A stretch of DNA of 64,000 nucleotides from WHSW01 sp963722175 (GTDB lineage Bacteria; Actinomycetota; Thermoleophilia; Solirubrobacterales; 70-9), in NCBI GenBank assembly GCA_963722175.1, contig CAVRKA010000004.1:868001-932000 (forward strand), in the 5' to 3' direction. How positions within the stretch are numbered: position 1 is the stretch's first letter; each line of letters opens with the position of its first letter. Position numbers and translations under genes: made by a program. This document shows, one piece after another, positions 57,529 through 64,000 of the stretch. The notes under the pieces are model-generated. The model saw only the letters and a program-made list of their open reading frames with translations. It was not told where the DNA came from and did no database searches.

Positions 57529-58455
57529 ATGGGACAGAAGATCCACCCCGAGGGCTTCCGCGTCGGCTACATCCACGACTGGAAGTCGAACTGGTTCGAC
57601 GAGCGGAACTTCGCCGACCTGCTGCTCGAGGACATCGCGATCCGCGAGCACATCGAGAACAAGCTTTCGCACGCCGGCCTCTCGGACATCACGATCGTCA
57701 AGCAGCGCGGCGAGATCACCGTCGACATCCACACGGCGCGTCCGGGGATCGTGATCGGCAAGTCCGGCGCCGAGGTCGACGCGCTGCGGCGCGACCTCCA
57801 CAAGATCACCGGTAAGCCGGTGAAGGTGAACATCCGCGAGATCAAGCGGCCCGAGCTCGACGCGAAGCTGGTCGCCCAGTCGATCGCCGAGCAGCTGCAG
57901 AACCGGGTGGCCTTCCGCCGCGCGATGAAGCGCGCCCTGACCTCGGCGATGCGCTCCGGCGCCAAGGGGGTCAAGGTCCAGGTCTCCGGCCGCCTCGGCG
58001 GCGCCGAGATGGCGCGGACCGAGGGCTACTCCGACGGCCGCGTGCCGCTGCACACGCTGCGTGCCGACATCGACTACGGCTTCGTCGAGGCGAAGACGAC
58101 CACCGGCCGGATCGGCGTCAAGTGCTGGATCAACAAGGGCGAGGTGATGCCCGAGGGCTTCCGCGCCGGGGGCGAGGAGGAGGAGCTCGCGCCGCGCTCC
58201 TTCCGCCGGCGTGACGACCGCGGTGGCCGCGGCGGCCAGCGCGGCGGCGGCGGCGGCGGCCAGGGCGGCAGGCCGCCCCGGCAGCAGTCGGCACCGCCCG
58301 CGCCGGCCAAGCCCGCGCCCGCGAAGCCCGCACCCGCACAGCCCGCGGCACAGCCCGCGCCCGCACAGCCCGCGCCCGCACAGCCCGCAGAGCCCGCACA
58401 GCCCGCGCCCGAGGCGCCGGCCCCTGCGGCCCAGCCCGAGGGAGGTGTGTCCTAG
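57529..58455 (+). CDS. rpsC: 30S ribosomal protein S3 with Pro/Ala-rich C-terminal tail
   Basis: 308 aa; the usual length is 215-275. MGQKIHPEGFRVGYIHDWKS, KH domain IVIGKSGAEVDALRRDLHKI and GRIGVKCWINKGEVMPEGF are normal. After residue 220 comes an Arg/Gly-rich patch (RRRDDRGGRGGQRGGGGGGQ) and a 70-residue tail built of APAKPAPAQP-type repeats. S3 lines the mRNA entry tunnel. A structured repeat element separates it from rplP. Confidence 0.96.
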   Translation: MGQKIHPEGFRVGYIHDWKSNWFDERNFADLLLEDIAIREHIENKLSHAGLSDITIVKQRGEITVDIHTARPGIVIGKSGAEVDALRRDLHKITGKPVKVNIREIKRPELDAKLVAQSIAEQLQNRVAFRRAMKRALTSAMRSGAKGVKVQVSGRLGGAEMARTEGYSDGRVPLHTLRADIDYGFVEAKTTTGRIGVKCWINKGEVMPEGFRAGGEEEELAPRSFRRRDDRGGRGGQRGGGGGGQGGRPPRQQSAPPAPAKPAPAKPAPAQPAAQPAPAQPAPAQPAEPAQPAPEAPAPAAQPEGGVS

Positions 58456-58618
58456 CGATGACTCCTCCCACGACAGCACGCCTCAGCCGGCTGCAAACCT
58501 TCGCCGGTCCTCGTCCTCGGTCGCTCGCGTGCCTACAGGCACGCGTCGCTCCCTGCGTCCTCGACCAGCTCGGTTTTCGCTCGGCTGAGTCGCACTGCCG
58601 CGGAAGGAGGCATCGCTG
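58456..58618. repeat. Structured intergenic element, copy C (rpsC-rplP)
   Basis: Outer stem CTCAGCCG (58482-58489) with CGGCTGAG (58582-58589). Core 1 TCGTCCTCGGTCGC (58511-58524), inner hairpin CGCGTGCC-TACA-GGCACGCG (58526-58545), core 2 TCGCTCCCTGCGTCCTCG (58546-58563). GAGTCGCACTG then AAGGAGG (58604-58610) and CATCGCTG lead into the rplP ATG. The clearest copy of the family. Confidence 0.8.
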
Positions 58619-59038
58619 ATGCTGATGCCGAAGCGGGTCAAGCACCGCAAGCAGATGCGCGGCAAGCGCCGCGGCTACACGAAGGGCGGCGCCGGAATCG
58701 CGTTCGGCGAGTACGGGCTGAAGGCGATCGATCGCGGCTGGATCACCAACCGCCAGATCGAGGCCGCCCGTGTCGCGATGACCCGCAAGATCAAGCGCGG
58801 TGGCAAGGTCTGGATCAACGTCTTCCCGGACAAGCCCTACACGAAGAAGCCGGCCGAGACCCGGCAGGGCTCGGGCAAGGGCAACCCGGAGGGCTGGGTC
58901 GCGGTCGTCAAGCCCGGCAAGGTGATGTTCGAGCTCGCCGGAGTGCCCGAGGACCTCGCCAAGGAGGCGATGCGCCTCGCCGGCCACAAGCTGCCGATCA
59001 GGACCAAGTTCGTCACCCGCGAGGGGGTGAGCCAGTGA
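58619..59038 (+). CDS. rplP: 50S ribosomal protein L16
   Basis: 139 aa from ATG 58619 with AAGGAGG upstream, inside the repeat element. MLMPKRVKHRKQMRGKRRGY, then FGEYGLKAIDRGWITNRQIE and PDKPYTKKPAETRQGSGKGN. L16 contacts the A-site tRNA elbow. Overlaps rpmC by GTGA. Confidence 0.97.
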   Translation: MLMPKRVKHRKQMRGKRRGYTKGGAGIAFGEYGLKAIDRGWITNRQIEAARVAMTRKIKRGGKVWINVFPDKPYTKKPAETRQGSGKGNPEGWVAVVKPGKVMFELAGVPEDLAKEAMRLAGHKLPIRTKFVTREGVSQ

Positions 59039-59247
59039 AGGGCGCCGACGTCCACGCGCTCGGCGACCAGGACCTCGTCCAGGCCGTCAAGGAGGCTCGC
59101 GAGGAGGTCTTCAACCTGCGCTTCCGCCACGCCACCGGCGAGCTCGAGAACACCTCCGGGCTGGGCGCCTCGCGGCGCGACATGGCCCGGCTGATCACCG
59201 TCGCTCGCGAGCGGGGGATCGACATCGACAAGGAACTGACTTCATGA
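59035..59247 (+). CDS. rpmC: 50S ribosomal protein L29
   Basis: 70 aa from GTG 59035. Two-helix protein: LGDQDLVQAVKEAREEVFNL, RFRHATGELENTSGLGASRR, DMARLITVARERG. Sits by L23 near the tunnel exit. Overlaps rpsQ by ATGA. Confidence 0.95.
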   Translation: MKGADVHALGDQDLVQAVKEAREEVFNLRFRHATGELENTSGLGASRRDMARLITVARERGIDIDKELTS

Positions 59248-60032
59248 CCGAGGAAGAGAAGACCGAGGAGCCGGGCGAGGAGCCCGCCGCCGAGGAGGCC
59301 CCCGCCGAGGAGGTCGAGTCGGACAACGCCCAGCCTGAGGCGGACCCGGCCGACCCCGGAAGCGAAGCTGAGGAGTCGGCCGGCAGTGATTCTGACGTGG
59401 CCGAAGCGGCTGCGGAGCCGGAGGCTGCCGAGGAAGAGGCTCCGGCCGAGGAGCCCGCCGCGGAGGAGGCCCCCGCCGAGGAAGCCCCTGCCGAGGAAGA
59501 GGCCCCCGCTGCGGAGGAGGCTCCGGCCGAGGAGCCCGCCGCGAAGGCCCCAGCCGCGCCGGCCGAGGACGCGGAGCCCGAGGAGGTCCTGAGCCCGAAG
59601 CAGATTCGCAAGCAGGCCCGCTCGCAGCACACCGGCGAGGTGAAGCCCGAGCGCGCACCCGAGGAACGCGCCGCCGAGCGCGCCGCCACTCGCAAGGCCA
59701 ACGCCGCCGCCCGCCGCCGCTCGCGCGCCCGCGCCCGCTCCAAGCACCAGCCCGGCGAGGGAACGCCGCCCGCCGAGCGCGTCAAGGGGGCGAAGAAGGT
59801 TCGCCAGGGCACGGTCGTCTCGAACAAGGCGGACAAGACGATCACCGTCCGGATCGAGGTCGTCCGCCGCCATCCGCAGTACGAGAAGATCGTCCGCCAG
59901 ACGGCGACCATCCACGCTCATGACGAGGCCAACGACGCGAACGAGGGCGACGTCGTCCGGGTGATCGAGTCGCGTCCGCTCTCGCGGACGAAGCATTGGC
60001 GCCTGGTCGAAGTCTTGGAGCGCGCCAGGTGA
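59244..60032 (+). CDS. rpsQ: 30S ribosomal protein S17 with a very long N-terminal extension
   Basis: 262 aa, about three times the usual 80-100. S17 itself is the last 80-85 residues: KKVRQGTVVSNKADKTITVR, then IEVVRRHPQYEKIVRQTATI and HAHDEANDANEGDVVRVIES. Before it are about 110 acidic residues made of Ala/Glu/Pro repeats (EEAPAEEPAAEEAPAEE-like) and about 65 basic ones (ERAAERAATRKANAAARRRS). The ATG overlaps the rpmC stop, so the extension is the coupled, natural start. No internal start with a good ribosome binding site precedes the S17 domain. Confidence 0.93.
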   Translation: MTEEEKTEEPGEEPAAEEAPAEEVESDNAQPEADPADPGSEAEESAGSDSDVAEAAAEPEAAEEEAPAEEPAAEEAPAEEAPAEEEAPAAEEAPAEEPAAKAPAAPAEDAEPEEVLSPKQIRKQARSQHTGEVKPERAPEERAAERAATRKANAAARRRSRARARSKHQPGEGTPPAERVKGAKKVRQGTVVSNKADKTITVRIEVVRRHPQYEKIVRQTATIHAHDEANDANEGDVVRVIESRPLSRTKHWRLVEVLERAR

Positions 60033-60397
60033 TCCAGCAGGAGTCGAGACTGAAGGTCGCCGACAACTCCGGCGCCCGCGAGATCCTCTGCATCCGCGTC
60101 AAGGGCGGCTCGCACCGCCGCTACGCCGGGGTCGGCGACGTGATCACCGCGACCGTCAAGCAGGCGACCCCGCGCGGCGGCGTCCGCAAGGGCGAGGTCG
60201 TGCAGGCGGTCGTCGTCCGCACCCGCAAGCAGCTCGGGCGCCCCGACGGCACCTACATCGCCTTCGACGAGAACGCCGCGGTGCTGATCGACCCGCAGAA
60301 CAACCCGCGCGGCACCCGGATCTTCGGCCCGGTCGCCCGCGAGCTGCGCGATCGCAACTTCATGAAGATCATCTCCCTGGCGCCGGAGGTGCTCTGA
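60029..60397 (+). CDS. rplN: 50S ribosomal protein L14
   Basis: 122 aa, standard, from GTG 60029 overlapping the rpsQ stop. VIQQESRLKVADNSGAREIL, then GGVRKGEVVQAVVVRTRKQL and IFGPVARELRDRNFMKIISL. L14 forms an intersubunit bridge. Overlaps rplX by one nucleotide (TGATG). Confidence 0.97.
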   Translation: MIQQESRLKVADNSGAREILCIRVKGGSHRRYAGVGDVITATVKQATPRGGVRKGEVVQAVVVRTRKQLGRPDGTYIAFDENAAVLIDPQNNPRGTRIFGPVARELRDRNFMKIISLAPEVL

Positions 60398-60736
60398 TGG
60401 CCAAGGGGATGCGCATCCGCAAGGACGACCAGGTGATCGTGATCACGGGCAAGGACAAGGGCAAGACGGGGCGCGTGCTGCGCACCGAGCCCGGCGCGCC
60501 GGCGCGTCTACGTCGAGCACCTCAACATCGTCAAGAAGCACACCCGGCCGCGCTCGGTCAAGGACACCCAGAAGGCGCAGTCGAGCGGGATCATCGACCA
60601 GGAGGGCCCGATCGACGTCTCCAACGTGATGCTGCTCGAGCCGACCGACAACAAGCCGACCAGGGTCGGGTTCCGCGCGACCGACGGCGGGCGCCGCGAG
60701 CGCTACGCGAAGCGGACCGGCAAGGCGATCGAGTGA
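60397..60736 (+). CDS. rplX: 50S ribosomal protein L24, reading frame broken by an apparent 1-nt insertion
   Basis: The first 35 codons give MAKGMRIRKDDQVIVITGKD and KGKTGRVLRTEPGA, the KOW-type start of L24. Near 60495-60503 (GGCGCGCCGGCGCG) the frame is lost; dropping one base restores RRVYVEHLNIVKKHTRPRSV, then SSGIIDQEGPIDVSNVMLLE and GGRRERYAKRTGKAIE, ending at TGA 60736. The corrected protein is about 112 aa. L24 starts 50S assembly and is rarely dispensable, so a sequencing error is the simplest reading. Confidence 0.9.
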
Positions 60737-60738
60737 CC

Positions 60739-61575
60739 ATGGAAGCAACGGCGACAGAACCAGCAGAGGCGAAGGAGCCGGCCGGCAAGGCGGCCCCCCC
60801 GCCGCGCCTGCGCGAGCTCTACGAGAACGAGCTCGCCGGCAAGCTGAGCGAGCGGTTCGGGTACTCGAGCCCGATGCAGATCCCGCGGCTGCTCAAGATC
60901 ACGGTCAACATGGGCGTCGGCGACGCGAAGCAGTCCACGCCGACGCTCGAGGCCGCGACCGAACAGCTGGCGACGATCACCGGACAGCATCCGAACATTC
61001 GCCGGGCGCGCAAGTCGATCGCCAACTTCAAGCTCCGCGAGGGGATGCCGGTCGGCGTCTCGGTGACGCTGCGCGGCGCCCGGATGTGGGAGTTCCTCGA
61101 CCGCCTGATCTCGATCTCGATCCCCCGGATCCGCGACTTCCGCGGCCTCAACCCGCGCTCCTTGGACGGCCGCGGCAACTACACGCTCGGCGTCCGCGAG
61201 CAGCTGATCTTCCCCGAGATCGACTACGACTCGATCGACGAGACCCGCGGCCTCGACATCGCGATCACGACGACGGCGGCGTCCGACGAGGAGGGCTTCG
61301 AGCTCCTGCTCGGGCTCGGGATGCCGTTCGCCGCCGAGGGCCGCCCGGGCGAGATCGACACGGCCGCCGAGGAAGAGGAGGAGCGCCGCAAGGAGGAGGC
61401 CCGCCAGCGGGCCGAGGCCGAGCAGGCGGCGCTCGAGCAGCTCAAGGAGGAGAACCCCGACGCCTATGCCAAGCCGGTCAGGGCCGAGGAGGGCGAGGAA
61501 GGCGAGGAAGGTGCCGAGGGCGCCGAGGCCGGCGAGGACACCGAGACTTCAAGCGAAGAGAGCTCCGAGGAGTAA
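60739..61575 (+). CDS. rplE: 50S ribosomal protein L5 with acidic C-terminal tail
   Basis: 278 aa from ATG 60739; GTG 60733, overlapping the rplX stop as GTGA, is an equally plausible start. L5 core spans about 25-205: LRELYENELAGKLSERFGYS, PRLLKITVNMGVGDA, GMPVGVSVTLRGARMWEFLD and FPEIDYDSIDETRGLDIAIT. The final 75 residues are Glu-rich (EEEEERRKEEARQRAEAEQA and GEEGEEGAEG), absent from usual L5 of 180-190 aa. L5 binds 5S rRNA. Confidence 0.96.
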   Translation: MEATATEPAEAKEPAGKAAPPPRLRELYENELAGKLSERFGYSSPMQIPRLLKITVNMGVGDAKQSTPTLEAATEQLATITGQHPNIRRARKSIANFKLREGMPVGVSVTLRGARMWEFLDRLISISIPRIRDFRGLNPRSLDGRGNYTLGVREQLIFPEIDYDSIDETRGLDIAITTTAASDEEGFELLLGLGMPFAAEGRPGEIDTAAEEEEERRKEEARQRAEAEQAALEQLKEENPDAYAKPVRAEEGEEGEEGAEGAEAGEDTETSSEESSEE

Positions 61576-61579
61576 CTGC

Positions 61580-61765
61580 ATGGCGAAGACGTCACAACGG
61601 GTCGCGCAGAAGCGGACCCCCAAGTACAAGACCCGCGGGTACAACCGCTGCCGCAAGTGCGGCCGCTCCCGCGCCTACTACCGCAAGTTCGGCCTCTGCC
61701 GGATCTGCCTGCGCGAGCAGGCGCACCAGGGCTACGTGCCCGGGATGAGCAAGGCGAGCTGGTAG
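61580..61765 (+). CDS. rpsN: 30S ribosomal protein S14, zinc-binding type Z
   Basis: 61 aa from ATG 61580. MAKTSQRVAQKRTPKYKTRG, then CRKCGRSRAYYRKFGLCRIC gives the four zinc cysteines, and LREQAHQGYVPGMSKASW ends it. The spc-operon form of S14. 19 nt before rpsH. Confidence 0.97.
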   Translation: MAKTSQRVAQKRTPKYKTRGYNRCRKCGRSRAYYRKFGLCRICLREQAHQGYVPGMSKASW

Positions 61766-61784
61766 ACGAGGCAGGCTGAAGAAC

Positions 61785-62180
61785 GTGCTTACCGATCCAA
61801 TTTCCGATTACCTGACCCGCGTCCGCAACGCGCTTGCGGCCGACCACACCGACGTCGAGGTGCCCGCCTCGCGGCTGAAGAAGGAGCTCAGTCGCATCCT
61901 CACCGAGCAGGGCTACATCACGTCGTACGAGGTCGAGCCGACCGCGGTCGGCGAGGTGATCCGGATTCAGCTCAAGTACACGGAGGACCGCCGCCCGGTG
62001 ATCAGCGGCATGCGCCGGGTCTCGCGGCCGGGCAGGCGCCGCTACGTCAACCACGGCGACGTGCCGCGCGTCCAGGGTGGGATGGGGACCTCGATCGTGT
62101 CCACCTCCTCGGGCGTGATGACCGGCCACGAGGCGAAGGCGAAGGGCGTCGGCGGCGAGGTCGTCGCTTATATCTGGTGA
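61785..62180 (+). CDS. rpsH: 30S ribosomal protein S8
   Basis: 131 aa from GTG 61785. TDPISDYLTRVRNALAADHT, then SRPGRRRYVNHGDVPRVQGG and the conserved C-terminal GTSIVSTSSGVMTGHEAKAK. S8 binds helix 21 of 16S rRNA and is the known repressor of the spc operon in enterobacteria. 3 nt before rplF. Confidence 0.97.
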   Translation: MLTDPISDYLTRVRNALAADHTDVEVPASRLKKELSRILTEQGYITSYEVEPTAVGEVIRIQLKYTEDRRPVISGMRRVSRPGRRRYVNHGDVPRVQGGMGTSIVSTSSGVMTGHEAKAKGVGGEVVAYIW

Positions 62181-62183
62181 TCG

Positions 62184-62717
62184 ATGAGTCGCATCGGTAA
62201 GAAGCCAATCCCCGTACCGGACGGCGTCACCGTTTCGATCGCCCCTGGGCGCGTCACCGTCAACGGCCCGAAGGGCGAGCTCCAGCAGACCGTCTCCTCG
62301 CGGATGGAGATCGTCCAGGAGGACGGAACACTGACGGTCGCGCGCCCGACCGACCGCGGCGACGACCGCGCGATCCACGGGCTCACCCGGAGCCTGGTGG
62401 CGAACATGGTCGAGGGCGTCACCGACGGGTATGAGAAGCGGCTCGAGATCACCGGCGTCGGCTATCGCGCGAAGCTGGCCGGCAAGGCGCTCGAGCTCAG
62501 CGTCGGCTACTCGCATACGGTCTCGATGCCCGCCCCGGACGGGATCGAGTTCGAGGTCCCGCAGCCGACCCAGGTGATCGTCCGCGGGATCGACAAGCAG
62601 CTGGTCGGCGAGATCGCCTCCCAGATCCGGCGCGTGCGCCCCCCCGAGCCCTACAAGGGCAAGGGGATCCGCTACGCGGGCGAGCACGTCCGCAGGAAGG
62701 TCGGCAAGCGCGCATGA
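62184..62717 (+). CDS. rplF: 50S ribosomal protein L6
   Basis: 177 aa. MSRIGKKPIPVPDGVTVSIA, GVGYRAKLAGKALELSVGYS and the C-terminal RRVRPPEPYKGKGIRYAGEH. L6 lies by the sarcin-ricin loop. Overlaps rplR by ATGA. Confidence 0.97.
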   Translation: MSRIGKKPIPVPDGVTVSIAPGRVTVNGPKGELQQTVSSRMEIVQEDGTLTVARPTDRGDDRAIHGLTRSLVANMVEGVTDGYEKRLEITGVGYRAKLAGKALELSVGYSHTVSMPAPDGIEFEVPQPTQVIVRGIDKQLVGEIASQIRRVRPPEPYKGKGIRYAGEHVRRKVGKRA

Positions 62718-63067
62718 GCATCACCACCAAGCCGCAGCAGCGACTCCGCCGGCGCCGCCGGGTCCGGGCGAAGGTGATCGGTACGGCCGAGCGGCCGCGC
62801 CTCTCGGTATTCCGCTCCAACCGTGGCGTGTTCGCGCAACTGATCGACGACCGCGAGGCCAAGACGCTCGCCTCGGTCTCCTGGATCGAGCCCGACCTGC
62901 GCAAGCTCAGCCCGATGGAGCAGGCGACGCGGGTGGGCGAGCTGATCGCCGAGCGCGCCAAGGCGGCCGGGGTCGAGACCTGCATCTTCGACCGCGGCGG
63001 CTACCGCTACCACGGCCGCGTCAGGGCGCTTGCCGATGGCGCCCGCGAGGGCGGACTGAAGTTCTAG
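62714..63067 (+). CDS. rplR: 50S ribosomal protein L18
   Basis: 117 aa. RLRRRRRVRAKVIGTAERPR, LSVFRSNRGVFAQLIDD and ETCIFDRGGYRYHGRVRALA with ADGAREGGLKF. Binds 5S rRNA with L5. A 38-nt gap to rpsE holds a tiny in-frame peptide (13 codons from ATG 63068) and a TACCTT box at 63090-63095. Confidence 0.97.
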   Translation: MSITTKPQQRLRRRRRVRAKVIGTAERPRLSVFRSNRGVFAQLIDDREAKTLASVSWIEPDLRKLSPMEQATRVGELIAERAKAAGVETCIFDRGGYRYHGRVRALADGAREGGLKF

Positions 63068-63105
63068 ATGGCCGCGCCCCGGAACCCGCTACCTTCGACG
63101 ATCCA

Positions 63106-63789
63106 GTGAAGACCAGACACGACATCGAGCTCGTCAGCCCCCAGGGGCTCGACCTGCAGGAGCGCGTGATCGAGATCAACCGCGTCGCCAAGGTGGTCAA
63201 GGGCGGCCGCCGGTTCTCGTTCACCGCCCTGGTCGCCGTCGGTGACGAGAACGACGTGGTCGGGATCGGCTACGGCAAGGCCCGCGAGGTCCCGCTGGCG
63301 ATCCAGAAGGCGGTCGAGAACGCGCGCAAGAGCCTCGTCCGGGTCCCCAAGTTCGGGCAGACGCTCCCCCACGGGACGATCGGCCGCTTCGGCTCCGGCC
63401 ATGTCGTCCTGCGCCCGGCAAGCCCCGGTACCGGCGTGATCGCCGGCGGCGGCGTTCGCGCCGTGCTCGAGCTCGCCGGCATCCGCGACGTGCTCTCGAA
63501 GTCGATCGGCACGCAGAACCCGATCAACCTTGTGAAGGCGACGATGGACGGGCTGACCGGCCTCCGGACCCCCCAGGACGTGGCCAAGCTCCGCGGCCTG
63601 TCGATCAAGCAGGTGCTCGGACTGGATCTTCTGGAGGCTGCGAAGAAGGCGGAGGCTCCGGCTCCGGCCAACGGCGAGCCCGCCGAGGCCGCGCCGAGCC
63701 CCGAGTCCGTCGTCGAGGCCACGCCCCCGGTGGAGACGCCCGCCGAGGTGGTGGAGGCTCCGGCCGAGGAGGCTCCGACCAGTGAGTGA
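63106..63789 (+). CDS. rpsE: 30S ribosomal protein S5 with Ala/Pro/Glu-rich C-terminal tail
   Basis: 227 aa from GTG 63106. S5 core: LQERVIEINRVAKVVKGGRR, VGIGYGKAREVPLAIQKAVE, TGVIAGGGVRAVLELAGIRD and LSKSIGTQNPINLVKATMDG. A tail of about 60 residues (EAPAPANGEPAEAAPSPESV and similar) follows; S5 is usually 165-200 aa. Involved in decoding fidelity and the mRNA entry helicase. Overlaps rpmD by GTGA. Confidence 0.96.
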   Translation: MKTRHDIELVSPQGLDLQERVIEINRVAKVVKGGRRFSFTALVAVGDENDVVGIGYGKAREVPLAIQKAVENARKSLVRVPKFGQTLPHGTIGRFGSGHVVLRPASPGTGVIAGGGVRAVLELAGIRDVLSKSIGTQNPINLVKATMDGLTGLRTPQDVAKLRGLSIKQVLGLDLLEAAKKAEAPAPANGEPAEAAPSPESVVEATPPVETPAEVVEAPAEEAPTSE

Positions 63790-63962
63790 CGTCAAGCTTC
63801 GACAGGTCCGGTCCGCGAACGGCGCGAGCCCCAAGCAGCGCGGGACCCTCGAGTCCCTGAAGCTCGGGCGCATCGGCCGTGAGTCGACGATGAAGGACAC
63901 GCCGCAGCTGCGCGGCGCGCTCGACCGCGTCTCCCACCTCGTGGAAGAAGTGAAGGACTGAT
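63786..63962 (+). CDS. rpmD: 50S ribosomal protein L30
   Basis: 58 aa from GTG 63786, overlapping the rpsE stop. VSDVKLRQVRSANGASPKQR, then GTLESLKLGRIGRESTMKDT and PQLRGALDRVSHLVEEVKD: a complete L30. Its TGA overlaps the rplO ATG by one base. Confidence 0.95.
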
Positions 63963-64000
63963 GGCGCGCCTGAATCCCGAGGACATCGGCCTGCACTCGA
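63962..64000 (+). CDS. rplO: 50S ribosomal protein L15, 5' end only
   Basis: Starts at ATG 63962 (TGATG overlap with rpmD) and reads MARLNPEDIGLHS to the window end. Position after rpmD and the short N-terminal L-x-P-E-D-I-G-L pattern fit L15. The remainder lies outside the window. Confidence 0.85.

Noticed and set aside
63068..63109. A 13-codon leader peptide between rplR and rpsE.
   Set aside because: Too short to support; the TACCTT box and GTG at 63106 explain the gap equally well.

Overview
The window is about 64 kb of very GC-rich DNA with frequent GTG and TTG starts, 4-nt ATGA/GTGA gene overlaps and many start codons lying 6-8 nt after a TANNNT box (leaderless transcription). It carries the ribosomal/RNA polymerase gene block of a high-GC Gram-positive bacterium. 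The protein styles (acidic tails on ribosomal proteins, AbiEi/DUF559 protein, delta-60-repeat and PD40 secreted proteins, FkbM methyltransferases, Wzm/Wzt-type exporter) suggest an actinobacterium of the Thermoleophilia (Solirubrobacterales-like). The taxonomic placement is inference.

Layout. (1) 1-16514: a surface-glycan locus with an ABC-2 exporter pair, glycosyltransferases, six class-I/FkbM methyltransferases, two sulfotransferases (one frameshifted), a CMP-sugar-type cytidylyltransferase, an SDR, a D-2-hydroxyacid dehydrogenase, a cyclase-family hydrolase and a lipoprotein. (2) 16511-19924: an ECF sigma factor, the 5' half of a tRNA-Arg(CCG) relic, GDP-mannose dehydratase and a GDP-fucose-synthase-like enzyme (GDP-deoxyhexose supply), and a WecB/TagA glycosyltransferase. 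(3) 20032-21439: rpmG-secE-nusG. (4) 21455-27010: an O-antigen-ligase-like polymerase, a Gly-rich surface protein, a glycoside hydrolase and a PD40 propeller protein. (5) 27042-28437: rplK-rplA. (6) 28434-31652: CDP-tyvelose-epimerase-like gene, delta-60-repeat protein, clpP fragment, coiled-coil protein. (7) 31669-40751: rplJ-rplL-rpoB-rpoC. (8) 40831-47132: AbiEi-like protein, P450, cbs plus cystathionine lyase/synthase (transsulfuration), small membrane and HAD-like proteins. (9) 47178-48040: rpsL-rpsG. (10) 48177-50143: two membrane proteins. (11) 50409-64000: fusA-tuf, then S10/spc genes rpsJ to rplO (cut by the window end).

The usually contiguous secE-nusG-rplKAJL-rpoBC and rpsL-rpsG-fusA-tuf order is kept but split by four inserted blocks, mostly envelope genes.

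Most interesting signals: a family of four structured intergenic elements (rplK/rplA, after rpsG, rplC/rplD, rpsC/rplP) with two conserved sequence cores, an internal hairpin of changing sequence and an outer 8-bp stem that covaries between copies, three of them ending in the same ribosome-binding-site context; hairpin-plus-T-tract elements in the leaders of rpmG-secE-nusG, rplJL, fusA and rpsJ; a 13-bp inverted repeat around the AbiEi-like start codon; a half tRNA at the edge of the glycan locus; and apparent 1-nt insertions in rplX and in a sulfotransferase gene.
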